DNA of 64,000 nt from the NCBI RefSeq assembly GCF_009758255.1, contig NZ_WSEN01000009.1, positions 350,864 through 414,863 of the forward strand, given 5' to 3'. A program made the position numbers and the translations under genes. This stretch comes from Microbacterium sp. MAH-37 (lineage in GTDB: Bacteria; Actinomycetota; Actinomycetes; Actinomycetales; Microbacteriaceae). Shown one piece after another: positions 1 to 7,528 of the stretch; the first letter of the stretch is position 1, and every line of letters starts with the position of its first letter. The notes under the pieces were generated by a model, which was given only the letters and a program-made list of their open reading frames with translations, was not told the DNA's origin and searched no databases.

Positions 1-1
1 G

Positions 2-838
2 TCGGGGAGCGTTCCCGCGGCCGCCGCTGCCGCACCTGCCGCCCCCGCCGCGGCACGGGCAGCGGCCGCGACGCACACCGTCGCGGCCGGTGACACCGTC
101 TACCGCATCGCCCGCAAGTACGGCACCACGGTCTCCGCGATCATGACAGCGAATCGCCTCGGGTCCTCCGCCGTCATCTACCCCGGGCAGAAGCTCATCG
201 TCTCCGCCGCCGCCCCCGTCGCAGCAGCCTCCGTCGCGCCCGCGCCTGCGCCGGCCGCCGCAGCCAAGACGCACACCGTCGCCGCCGGTGACAGCCTGTA
301 TGCGATCGCGAACAAGTACGGCACCTCCGTCGCCGTGATCCTCGAGGCCAACGATCTCGGCGCCTCCTCGATCATCTACCCGGGGCAGACGCTGAAGCTC
401 ACCCTTCCGGCGAACACCCAGCGCTCCGCGAAGCTGGACGCCGAGCAGACCGCGAACGCCCAGCTCATCATCCGCGTCGGACGGCAGCTCGGCGTGCCGG
501 ATCGCGGGATCCAGATCGCCCTCGCGACCGCCATGGTCGAGTCCTCGCTGCGCAACCTCAACGGCGGCGACCGCGACTCGCTCGGCCTCTTCCAGCAGCG
601 CCCCAGCCAGGGCTGGGGCACCGAGGCGCAGATCCTGAATGCCGAGCGCAGCACCCGCGTGTTCTACGGCGGCTCCTCGGATCCGAACGGCAAGCAGTCG
701 CGCGGCCTGCTCGACGTCAGCGGCTGGCAGAGCCGGGGCTTCGGCGCAGCAGCGCAGACGGTGCAGATCTCGGACTACGCGCACCGCTACGGCCAGTGGG
801 AGCATCAGGCCCGTCAGTGGCTGTCGGCCCTGGGGTAA
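2..838 (+). CDS. LysM-repeat protein with C-terminal lysozyme-like domain (5' end outside window)
   Basis: The open frame is already running at the left edge, so the start and any signal peptide are missing. The visible 278 residues hold two LysM repeats (each with a THTVAAGD-type start and an IIYPGQ- or VIYPGQ-type end) separated by Ala/Pro-rich linkers. A C-terminal domain of about 130 residues follows, with an AMVESSLRN segment resembling the catalytic-glutamate region of transglycosylase/lysozyme folds and a GLFQQRPSQGWG segment. LysM modules bind peptidoglycan glycans, so a cell-wall hydrolase or remodelling factor at the cell surface is likely; the enzymatic activity is inferred. The next gene is a PASTA kinase starting 63 nt downstream, also a wall-linked function. 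Confidence 0.8.
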   Translation, partial: SGSVPAAAAAAPAAPAAARAAAATHTVAAGDTVYRIARKYGTTVSAIMTANRLGSSAVIYPGQKLIVSAAAPVAAASVAPAPAPAAAAKTHTVAAGDSLYAIANKYGTSVAVILEANDLGASSIIYPGQTLKLTLPANTQRSAKLDAEQTANAQLIIRVGRQLGVPDRGIQIALATAMVESSLRNLNGGDRDSLGLFQQRPSQGWGTEAQILNAERSTRVFYGGSSDPNGKQSRGLLDVSGWQSRGFGAAAQTVQISDYAHRYGQWEHQARQWLSALG

Positions 839-889
839 CAGGACGGCCTCAGAGGTGAGCCGTTGCCGGGTCATACAGGCAGCCTTCCC

Positions 890-895
890 TAGACT
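890..895 (+). promoter_or_regulatory. -10 element (TAGACT) for leaderless pknL-like kinase
   Basis: TAGACT lies exactly 6 nt before the GTG start at 902 and no Shine-Dalgarno sequence is present, so transcription probably begins at or next to the start codon. A -35 box is not evident. Confidence 0.6.
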
Positions 896-901
896 TTCTT
901 C

Positions 902-2839
902 GTGACCACTCAGCAGGCCGACCCTCTCATCGGGCGGCTTGTCGACGGCAGATACCGGGTGCGCGCACGCATCGCGCGCGGCGGCATGGCCACCGTCTAC
1001 GTCGCGACGGATCTGCGCCTCGAGCGGCGCATCGCGCTGAAGGTGATGCACGCGCACCTCAGTGACGACTCGGCGTTCCAGAGCCGTTTCATCCAGGAGG
1101 CGCGGGCTGCCGCCCGCCTCGCCGACCCGCATGTGGTGAACGTCTTCGACCAGGGGCAGGACGGCGAACTCGCCTACCTGGTGATGGAGTACCTGCCGGG
1201 CATCACGCTGCGCGAGCTGCTCAAGGAGCAGAAGCGGCTCAGCATCCCGCAGACGATCACGATCATGGATGCCGTCCTCTCCGGACTCGCCGCAGCGCAC
1301 CGCGCCGGAATCGTGCACCGCGACGTCAAGCCCGAGAACGTACTGCTGGCCGAGGACGGCCGGATCAAGATCGGCGACTTCGGCCTGGCGCGCGCCACCA
1401 CGGCGAACACGGCGACCGGCGCCCAGCTGCTGGGCACCATCGCGTACCTGGCCCCTGAGCTGGTCACCCGTGGCACGGCCGACGCCCGGAGCGACATCTA
1501 CGCTCTGGGCATCATGCTCTACGAGATGCTCGTCGGCGAGCAGCCGTACAAGGGCGAGCAGCCCATGCAGATCGCGTTCCAGCACGCCACCGAGCAGGTG
1601 CCGCGCCCGAGCGCGCGCAACTCCGCCGTACCAGAGCAGCTCGACGAGCTGGTGCTGTGGGCCACTGAGAAGTCGCCGGACGAGCGTCCGGTCGACGCGC
1701 AGGAGATGCTCGACCGGCTGCGCGACATCGAGCGCGAGCTCGACATCAAGCCGCTGGTGACGGCGGGCCTGGTCACTCCGCGCGGCAGCGCCGCCGACAC
1801 CGGGTCGGTGACCCGCATCCTCACCGGGCCGACCGTTGCCGCCGAGCCCATCTCGTCGCCGAGCGCGCCGCTGGACAATGCGACGGTGCTGCGACGCCGC
1901 GTCTCGCACCGCAAGGCACGTGGGGCCTTCCTGATGACTCTCGTGCTGCTGCTGGCGGTGCTCGCCGGCGGCGTCGGCTGGTGGTTCGGCTCCGGCCCGG
2001 GATCGCTGGTGGCGGTGCCGCAGGTCGCCGGTATGACCTACGAGGCCGCGGCGGCCGCGCTGACGGCGGACGGTTTCGTACCCATCCAGCGCGACCAGAA
2101 CTCGATCGACGTCGAAGCGGGAACCGTGATCGAGACCAAGCCCGGAAAGGGCGAGCGTCTCGAACAGGGCGCCAAGGTGCGCGTGATCGTGTCGAGCGGC
2201 CCCGCCTCGCATGATCTGCCTGCGCTCGGAGGGCAGAGCGAATCCGACGTGCGCACGACCCTGACGAACGCCAAGCTCACCGTCGACGACAAGGCCGAGG
2301 AGTACTTCACTCCCGAGGCCGCCCGCGACAAGGTCATCAACGTGCGGATCACTCCGCGCAGCGGTGGCGAGCCGTTCGGCTGCGCCGGCGGATGCACGGT
2401 GCACGAGGGCGATGCGGCGACCGTACAGGTCTCGCTCGGCGCTCTGCCGGACGTCATCGGGCAGCCGCTGGACAAGGCGACCAAGACCCTCACCGACGCG
2501 GGACTGGAAGTCTCCGGGGACCACCCCGGCGAGTGGAGCGACGAGGTGAAGAAGGGCAGCGTGATCCGGCATTCGGAGCGCACCAGCCCCGGCCTCTGGC
2601 GTCCGGGCGACGTCATCACCCTGACGGTGTCGAAGGGTCCTCAGCCCGTCGAGGTGCCCGAGGTCGAGGGCAAGAACCTCGCCGACGCCATGGAGCTGCT
2701 GACCGAGGCCGGGCTGAAGCCGACCACCGCCGTCCCGAAGGGGCTGTGGGGACTGTTCACGGCGACCGAGACCACTCCCAAGGCGGGGAAGACCGTGGAC
2801 CGCGGCACGGAGGTGCGGGTCGGGGCGTCCGTCAGCTGA
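902..2839 (+). CDS. pknL: Transmembrane Ser/Thr protein kinase with PASTA repeats (PknL-like)
   Basis: Hanks-type kinase that phosphorylates Ser/Thr residues from a membrane-anchored position. The kinase domain spans about residues 11-275, with the glycine loop IARGGMATVY, the ATP lysine in IALKVM (residue 47), HRD in IVHRDVKPEN (Asp141) and the DFG motif in IGDFGLAR. One membrane helix lies at about 341-362, followed outside the cell by four PASTA repeats to residue 645; PASTA modules bind peptidoglycan fragments. The GTG start is set by the -10 element 6 nt upstream. The neighbours aroG, an acyltransferase and a FadD15-like ligase match the pknL neighbourhood of M. tuberculosis (Rv2176-Rv2187), so PknL is preferred over PknB; corynebacterial PknL also carries PASTA domains as far as I recall. 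Confidence 0.85.
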   Translation: MTTQQADPLIGRLVDGRYRVRARIARGGMATVYVATDLRLERRIALKVMHAHLSDDSAFQSRFIQEARAAARLADPHVVNVFDQGQDGELAYLVMEYLPGITLRELLKEQKRLSIPQTITIMDAVLSGLAAAHRAGIVHRDVKPENVLLAEDGRIKIGDFGLARATTANTATGAQLLGTIAYLAPELVTRGTADARSDIYALGIMLYEMLVGEQPYKGEQPMQIAFQHATEQVPRPSARNSAVPEQLDELVLWATEKSPDERPVDAQEMLDRLRDIERELDIKPLVTAGLVTPRGSAADTGSVTRILTGPTVAAEPISSPSAPLDNATVLRRRVSHRKARGAFLMTLVLLLAVLAGGVGWWFGSGPGSLVAVPQVAGMTYEAAAAALTADGFVPIQRDQNSIDVEAGTVIETKPGKGERLEQGAKVRVIVSSGPASHDLPALGGQSESDVRTTLTNAKLTVDDKAEEYFTPEAARDKVINVRITPRSGGEPFGCAGGCTVHEGDAATVQVSLGALPDVIGQPLDKATKTLTDAGLEVSGDHPGEWSDEVKKGSVIRHSERTSPGLWRPGDVITLTVSKGPQPVEVPEVEGKNLADAMELLTEAGLKPTTAVPKGLWGLFTATETTPKAGKTVDRGTEVRVGASVS

Positions 2840-2860
2840 CGCATTCGAACGCGGACAGCA

Positions 2861-2897
2861 AAGGGGTTCGGCGGCGCGTGTCGCCACCGAACCCCTT
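2861..2897. terminator. Bidirectional hairpin terminator between kinase and aroG
   Basis: An 11-bp stem (AAGGGGTTCGG with CCGAACCCCTT) sits between two convergent genes. The U-run is poor, as is common in GC-rich actinobacteria. Confidence 0.7.
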
Positions 2898-2903
2898 GTC
2901 GTC

Positions 2904-4271
2904 TCAGCGCTTCTCGAGCTCCTCGGCCACGAGGAACGCCAGCTCCAGCGACTGCATGTGGTTCAGGCGCGGGTCGCACAGCGACTCGTAGCGCGTGGCC
3001 AGTGCCGCCTCATCGATGTGCTCCGAACCGCCCAGGCACTCCGTGACGTCGTCGCCGGTGAGCTCGACGTGGATGCCCCCGGGGAACGTGCCCACTGCGC
3101 GGTGCGCCTCGAAGAACCCGCGCACCTCGTCGACGACGTCGTCGAAGCGACGCGTCTTGTACCCGGTCGGAGTGGTGATGCCGTTGCCGTGCATCGGGTC
3201 GGTGACCCAGAGCGGAGTCGCGCCGGAGTCCTTCACGGCCTCGAGCAGCGGAGGCAGCGCGTCGCGGATCTTGCCCGCACCCATCCGCGTGATGAACGTC
3301 AGGCGTCCCGGCTCGCGGTTCGGGTCGAGCTTGTCGATGAGCTCCAGCGCCGTCTCGGGCGACGTGGTCGGGCCCAGCTTCACACCGATGGGGTTGCGGA
3401 TCTTCGAGAAGTAGTCGACGTGTGCACCGTCGAGGTCGCGGGTGCGCTCCCCGATCCAGAGGAAGTGCGCCGAGGTGTTGTAGGGCGTGTCGGTGCGCGA
3501 ATCGATACGCGTCATCGGCCGCTCGTAGTCCATCAGCAGCCCCTCGTGGCCGGTGAAGAACTCCACGCGCTTGAGCTCGTCGAAGTCGGCGCCGGCCGCC
3601 TCCATGAACTTGATGGCGCGATCGATCTCCGAGGCCATGCGCTCGTAGCGCTGGTTCGCCGGGTTCTTCGCGAAGCCGGTGTTCCAGGAGTGCACCTCGC
3701 GCAGGTCTGCGAAACCGCCCTGCGTGAACGCGCGGATGAGGTTCAGCGTGGATGCCGCCATGTGGTAGCCCTGCAGCAGGCGCGACGGGTCCGCGGTGCG
3801 GGACCCCTCGGTGAAGTCGTAGCCGTTCACGATGTCGCCGCGGTATGCCGGCAGCGTGACGTCACCGCGGGTCTCGGTGTCGCTGGAGCGCGGCTTGGCG
3901 AACTGGCCCGCCATGCGGCCCATCTTCACGACCGGCATGGAGGCGCCGTAGGTGAGCACCACGGCCATCTGCAGCACCGTCTTGATGCGGTTGCGGATCT
4001 GATCGGCCGTCGCGCCGGCGAACGTCTCGGCGCAGTCACCGCCCTGCAGCAGGAACGCCCGGCCGGATGCCGCGCGAGCGAGCCGCTCGCGCAGGTTGTC
4101 GACCTCACCCGCGAACACCAGCGGCGGAAGCGCCGCGATCTGCGCGGAGACCTCGGCGACGCGGCCCGCATCCGGCCACTGCGGCTGCTGCTTGATCGGC
4201 AGGTCACGCCACTCGTCGAGGGCGCGGGTGTCGAACGCGGCGAAGGGGGCGGCAGACAGCGGCTGTGGCAT
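2904..4271 (-). CDS. aroG: 3-deoxy-7-phosphoheptulonate synthase, class II (DAHP synthase)
   Basis: Condenses phosphoenolpyruvate with erythrose 4-phosphate to DAHP, the first step of the shikimate pathway to aromatic amino acids, in the cytosol. At 455 aa it has the size and motifs of the class II (plant/mycobacterial) enzyme: the LLQGGDCAETFAG segment with the metal-binding cysteine, RMAGQFAKPRSS, and the C-terminal HVELTGDDVTECLGG. The ATG at 4271 lies 6 nt after a TAGGCT -10 element, so it can be made from its own leaderless message although the plsC gene ends only 53 nt upstream. The tyrA gene near 59-60 kb works further down the same pathway but is in a separate operon. Confidence 0.95.
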   Translation of the reverse strand: MPQPLSAAPFAAFDTRALDEWRDLPIKQQPQWPDAGRVAEVSAQIAALPPLVFAGEVDNLRERLARAASGRAFLLQGGDCAETFAGATADQIRNRIKTVLQMAVVLTYGASMPVVKMGRMAGQFAKPRSSDTETRGDVTLPAYRGDIVNGYDFTEGSRTADPSRLLQGYHMAASTLNLIRAFTQGGFADLREVHSWNTGFAKNPANQRYERMASEIDRAIKFMEAAGADFDELKRVEFFTGHEGLLMDYERPMTRIDSRTDTPYNTSAHFLWIGERTRDLDGAHVDYFSKIRNPIGVKLGPTTSPETALELIDKLDPNREPGRLTFITRMGAGKIRDALPPLLEAVKDSGATPLWVTDPMHGNGITTPTGYKTRRFDDVVDEVRGFFEAHRAVGTFPGGIHVELTGDDVTECLGGSEHIDEAALATRYESLCDPRLNHMQSLELAFLVAEELEKR

Positions 4272-4277
4272 CCCCTC

Positions 4278-4283
4278 AGCCTA
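4278..4283 (-). promoter_or_regulatory. -10 element (TAGGCT) for leaderless aroG
   Basis: TAGGCT on the minus strand ends 6 nt before the aroG ATG at 4271. No Shine-Dalgarno is visible. Confidence 0.6.
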
Positions 4284-4324
4284 GTCGTGGTGACGGGCGC
4301 CTCGGACGTCGATGACGTCGTCCG

Positions 4325-5014
4325 TCAGCGGACGGGTGCCGGCATCCGATCCTTGACGGACGACGCGTACACGTCGTCGTAGCGCTGGGCGCCGAGACGC
4401 TGCAGCGCGACCATGATCTCGTCCGTCACGGAGCGCAGGATGTAGCGGTCGTTCTCCATCCCCGCGTAGCGGGAGAAGTCCAGCGGTTCGCCGATCACCA
4501 TCCCGACGCGCACCACGCGCGGCACCCGCCGGCCGATGGGCATCGCGGTGTCGGTGTCGATCATCACCACAGGGATGACGGGCACCTTCGCCTCGAGCGC
4601 CATGCGGGCGATGCCGGTGCGTCCGCGATACAGCCGACCGTCGGGGCTGCGGGTGCCCTCCGGGTAGATTCCGAGCAGGTCTCCCCCGCCCAGTACCTGC
4701 AGCCCGGTGTTCAGCGATGCCTCGGAGGCTTTTCCTCCGGAGCGGTCGATCGGCAGCTGGCCGGTCGCGCTCATGAAGAACTTCGTCGCCCACCCCTTGA
4801 TGCCGCGCCCGGTGAAGTAGTCGCTCTTCGCCAGGAACGACATCCTGCGGTCCAGCATGAGTGGGAGGAAGATCGAGTCCGCGAAGGACAGATGGTTGCT
4901 GGCCAGGATGGCGGCGCCGGAGGTGGGGATGTTGTCGCGCCCCACGATCCAGGGTCGGAAGATCGCTTTGACCAGCGGCCCGATCACGACGTACTTCATC
5001 AGCCAGTAGAACAT
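4325..5014 (-). CDS. 1-acyl-sn-glycerol-3-phosphate acyltransferase (PlsC family)
   Basis: Transfers an acyl chain to lysophosphatidate or a related acceptor in phospholipid or glycolipid synthesis at the inner membrane face. The 229-aa protein has the acyltransferase block I NHLSFAD (catalytic His and Asp) and the glycerophosphate-binding block YPEGTRSPDG. A hydrophobic N-terminus (MFYWLMKYVV) may anchor it. I chose the ATG at 5014 over the ATG 36 nt upstream (5050) because a TAGACT -10 box lies 8 nt before it and the extra residues look non-coding. It lies between aroG and a divergent acyl-CoA ligase, as in M. tuberculosis, where the equivalent is Rv2182c. The acceptor lipid cannot be told from sequence. 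Confidence 0.85.
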   Translation of the reverse strand: MFYWLMKYVVIGPLVKAIFRPWIVGRDNIPTSGAAILASNHLSFADSIFLPLMLDRRMSFLAKSDYFTGRGIKGWATKFFMSATGQLPIDRSGGKASEASLNTGLQVLGGGDLLGIYPEGTRSPDGRLYRGRTGIARMALEAKVPVIPVVMIDTDTAMPIGRRVPRVVRVGMVIGEPLDFSRYAGMENDRYILRSVTDEIMVALQRLGAQRYDDVYASSVKDRMPAPVR

Positions 5015-5022
5015 CGTCTCGC

Positions 5023-5028
5023 AGTCTA
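5023..5028 (-). promoter_or_regulatory. -10 element (TAGACT) for plsC-like gene
   Basis: TAGACT on the minus strand lies 8 nt before the ATG at 5014, giving a near-leaderless transcript and supporting that start over the upstream ATG at 5050. Confidence 0.5.
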
Positions 5029-5109
5029 GTGCGTGCCCGGGGCGGCGCACGGGAGCCCGGAAGCAGACGCGACTGAGTTCCGTATTTACCGCGACTCAAT
5101 CCCATGACG

Positions 5110-5115
5110 TAGACT
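5110..5115 (+). promoter_or_regulatory. -10 element (TAGACT) for fadD15-like gene
   Basis: TAGACT lies 37 nt before the GTG at 5153. Here the message would have a leader of about 30 nt carrying the ribosome site GAAGGAG at 5141-5147, unlike the leaderless neighbours. Confidence 0.45.
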
Positions 5116-5152
5116 CGGAGAAACCCGCCCGCCTGGTATCGAAGGAGCTGCC

Positions 5153-6979
5153 GTGGTTCAGTTCGAAGTCCCCGCGATCGTCCCCGCCGACCCCCAGGCG
5201 AACGTCACGGATCTGCTTGAGAAACGCGTGGAGGCCACTCCCGACCGCGCGCTGTTCTCCGTCCCGGAAGGTGAGGGCTGGCGGGACATCACCGCCGCCG
5301 ACTTCCGCACCGCCGTCGTCGCGCTCGCCAAGGGATTCGTCGCTGCAGGCATCCAGCCCGGCGAGAAAGTCGGCTTCATCGCCCGCACCACCTACGAGTG
5401 GACGCTGGTCGACTTCGCGCTGTTCTACGCCGGGGCCGTCATGGTGCCGATCTACGAGACCAGCTCGCCCGCCCAGATCCAGTGGATCATGGAGGACTCC
5501 GGCGCCATCGCGCTGATCGCGGAGTCGCCCGACCACTTCACCCGCATCGACGAGGTCCGCGGCGACCTCCCCCTCGTCCGCGAGGTCTGGCAGCTGCACC
5601 TCGGCGCCATCGACACGCTCACCGCACAGGGCACGGGTGTCGAGGACGCGGAGATCGAGCGCCGTCGCTCCCTCGCGAACGGCGACGACATCGCGACCCT
5701 GATCTACACGTCCGGGTCGACCGGGCGCCCCAAGGGCTGCGTGCTCACGCACAGCAACTTCGTCGAGCTCTCTCGCAACGCCTCCGAATCGCTCAAGGAC
5801 GTGGTGAACACCCCCGGCGCCTCGACGGTGCTGTTCATCACGCTCGCACATGTGTTCGCCCGGTTCATGTCGATGCTCTACATCCACGCCGGTGTGCGTG
5901 TCGGGCACCAGCCAGACACGAAGCAGCTGCTCGCCTCGCTCGGATCGTTCCAGCCCACGCTGCTGCTGGCCGTCCCGCGCGTGTTCGAGAAGGTGTACAA
6001 CTCCGCCGAGCAGAAGGCCGAGGCCGGCGGCAAGGGCAAGATCTTCCGCGCCGCCGCCGCTGCGGCCGTGGAGCACTCGCGGCTGCAGGAGCGCGGCGAG
6101 AAGATCCCGTTCGGTCTGCGGATGCGGTTCGCGCTGTTCGACAAGCTGGTCTACGCGAAGCTGCGCGCGGCCATGGGCGGCAAGGTCGTCTACGCCGTGT
6201 CGGGTTCGGCACCGCTCGGCGACCGTCTCGGGCACTTCTTCCGCAGCCTCGGCGTGGTGATCCTCGAGGGCTACGGTCTCACCGAGACCACCGCACCGGC
6301 GACCGTGAACCGTGAGGACGGCTTCAAGATCGGCACCGTCGGGCCGGTCCTACCCGGCGTCGGCATCCGTCTCGCCGAGGACGGCGAGATCGAGGTGCGC
6401 GGCATCTGCGTGTTCAAGGAGTACTGGAACAACCCGGAGGCGACCGCCGCCGCGTTCGACGACGGCTGGTTCCGCACCGGCGACCTGGGCTCGTTCGACT
6501 CGGACGGGTTCCTGACGATCACCGGTCGCAAGAAGGAGATCATCGTGACCGCCGGCGGCAAGAACGTCGCCCCGGCCATGCTCGAGGACCCGATCCGCGC
6601 CAATCCGATCGTCGGACAGGTCGTCGTGGTCGGCGATCAGAAGCCGTTCATCGCCGCGCTGGTCACCCTCGACACCGAGATGCTGCCGACCTGGCTCGCG
6701 AACAACGGCCTTCCCGCTGATCTGTCCCTTGCGGATGCCGCGCAGAACGACGCCGTCCGCGAGGAGGTGCAGCGAGCCATCGACCACGCGAACACGCTGG
6801 TCTCGCGCGCCGAGTCGATCCGCAAGTTCACGATCCTGCCCACGGAGTGGACCGAGGACAGCGGCCATCTCACGCCGAAGATGTCGATCAAGCGCAACGT
6901 GATCCTGAAGGACTTCGCCGGCGACGTCGAGCAGATCTACACGCAGCCGGTGCAGACCACCAACGTCTCGCTGGGCTGA
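5153..6979 (+). CDS. fadD15: Long-chain fatty-acid-CoA ligase (FadD15-like AMP-forming)
   Basis: Activates fatty acids to acyl-CoA through an acyl-adenylate. The 608-aa chain has the adenylation motifs in order: LIYTSGSTGRPKG (P-loop, about residue 183), EGYGLTETTAP, WFRTGDLGSFDSDGFL and GRKKEIIVTAGGKNVAP near the C-terminus. The GTG start at 5153 follows a good GAAGGAG ribosome site. It is divergent from the PlsC-like acyltransferase, and the two together could supply and use acyl groups for membrane lipids. Similarity of neighbourhood to M. tuberculosis fadD15 (Rv2187) is the reason for the symbol; the substrate chain length is not shown by the sequence. Confidence 0.85.
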   Translation: MVQFEVPAIVPADPQANVTDLLEKRVEATPDRALFSVPEGEGWRDITAADFRTAVVALAKGFVAAGIQPGEKVGFIARTTYEWTLVDFALFYAGAVMVPIYETSSPAQIQWIMEDSGAIALIAESPDHFTRIDEVRGDLPLVREVWQLHLGAIDTLTAQGTGVEDAEIERRRSLANGDDIATLIYTSGSTGRPKGCVLTHSNFVELSRNASESLKDVVNTPGASTVLFITLAHVFARFMSMLYIHAGVRVGHQPDTKQLLASLGSFQPTLLLAVPRVFEKVYNSAEQKAEAGGKGKIFRAAAAAAVEHSRLQERGEKIPFGLRMRFALFDKLVYAKLRAAMGGKVVYAVSGSAPLGDRLGHFFRSLGVVILEGYGLTETTAPATVNREDGFKIGTVGPVLPGVGIRLAEDGEIEVRGICVFKEYWNNPEATAAAFDDGWFRTGDLGSFDSDGFLTITGRKKEIIVTAGGKNVAPAMLEDPIRANPIVGQVVVVGDQKPFIAALVTLDTEMLPTWLANNGLPADLSLADAAQNDAVREEVQRAIDHANTLVSRAESIRKFTILPTEWTEDSGHLTPKMSIKRNVILKDFAGDVEQIYTQPVQTTNVSLG

Positions 6980-6986
6980 CGCCCGC

Positions 6987-7025
6987 ACGAAGAACGGCCC
7001 GCGCAGTGCGCGGGCCGTTCTTCGT
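6987..7025. terminator. Strong hairpin terminator between fadD15-like gene and def
   Basis: An almost perfect inverted repeat of 39 nt (ACGAAGAACGGCCCGCGCA with its complement) between two convergent genes. It can serve both strands. Confidence 0.85.
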
Positions 7026-7036
7026 ATGTCAGCGGG

Positions 7037-7528
7037 TCAGAACCAGGTGCTCTCGCGCACCTGGCGCATCGCGACCTTGCGGGTCTCGGGATCGAGGCGG
7101 CCGAGGTAGACCATGCCGTCGAGGTGGTCCGTCTCGTGCTGCAACGCCTGCGCCAGCAGGCCCTCGCCCTCGAGCACGACCGGCGCACCGTCGAGATCGA
7201 TGCCCTCCACGCGCGCCCACGGGTACCTCGGCGTGTCGTGCCAGAGCCCCGGCACGGACAGGCAGCCCTCCCCCGTCGGCTGCGGCTCGCCACGGACTTC
7301 AGTGAGGACCGGGTTGAGCACGTATCCGATTTCGCCGTCGATGTTGTAGCTGAACGCACGCACGGCGACGCCGATCTGCGGCGCGGCGACGCCCGCGCGG
7401 CCGGGCAGCTCCACGGTGTCGACGAGATCGTCGACGAGCGCGCGCACGCCGTCGTCGATGGTCTCGATTGGCGCGCAGACGGTGCGGAGCACGGGGTCGC
7501 CGTACAGCCGGATCTCGCGAACACTCAT
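7037..7528 (-). CDS. def: Peptide deformylase
   Basis: Removes the formyl group from the N-terminal methionine of new proteins in the cytosol. The 163-aa chain carries all three deformylase motifs: [16 protein letters not shown] with the metal-binding Cys, and QHETDHLDG with the HExxH pair of metal histidines and the catalytic Glu. Its ATG overlaps the stop of the upstream MinD-like gene by 4 nt (ATGA), so translation is probably coupled. This is an unusual partner; def more often sits with fmt or rpoZ-priA genes, and another def copy may exist elsewhere in the genome. Confidence 0.95.
   Translation of the reverse strand: MSVREIRLYGDPVLRTVCAPIETIDDGVRALVDDLVDTVELPGRAGVAAPQIGVAVRAFSYNIDGEIGYVLNPVLTEVRGEPQPTGEGCLSVPGLWHDTPRYPWARVEGIDLDGAPVVLEGEGLLAQALQHETDHLDGMVYLGRLDPETRKVAMRQVRESTWF

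Noticed and set aside
2958..4382. Long open frame opposite aroG
   Set aside because: GC-rich antisense frame of 474 codons with Arg/Val/Leu-rich composition; aroG is intact on the other strand.
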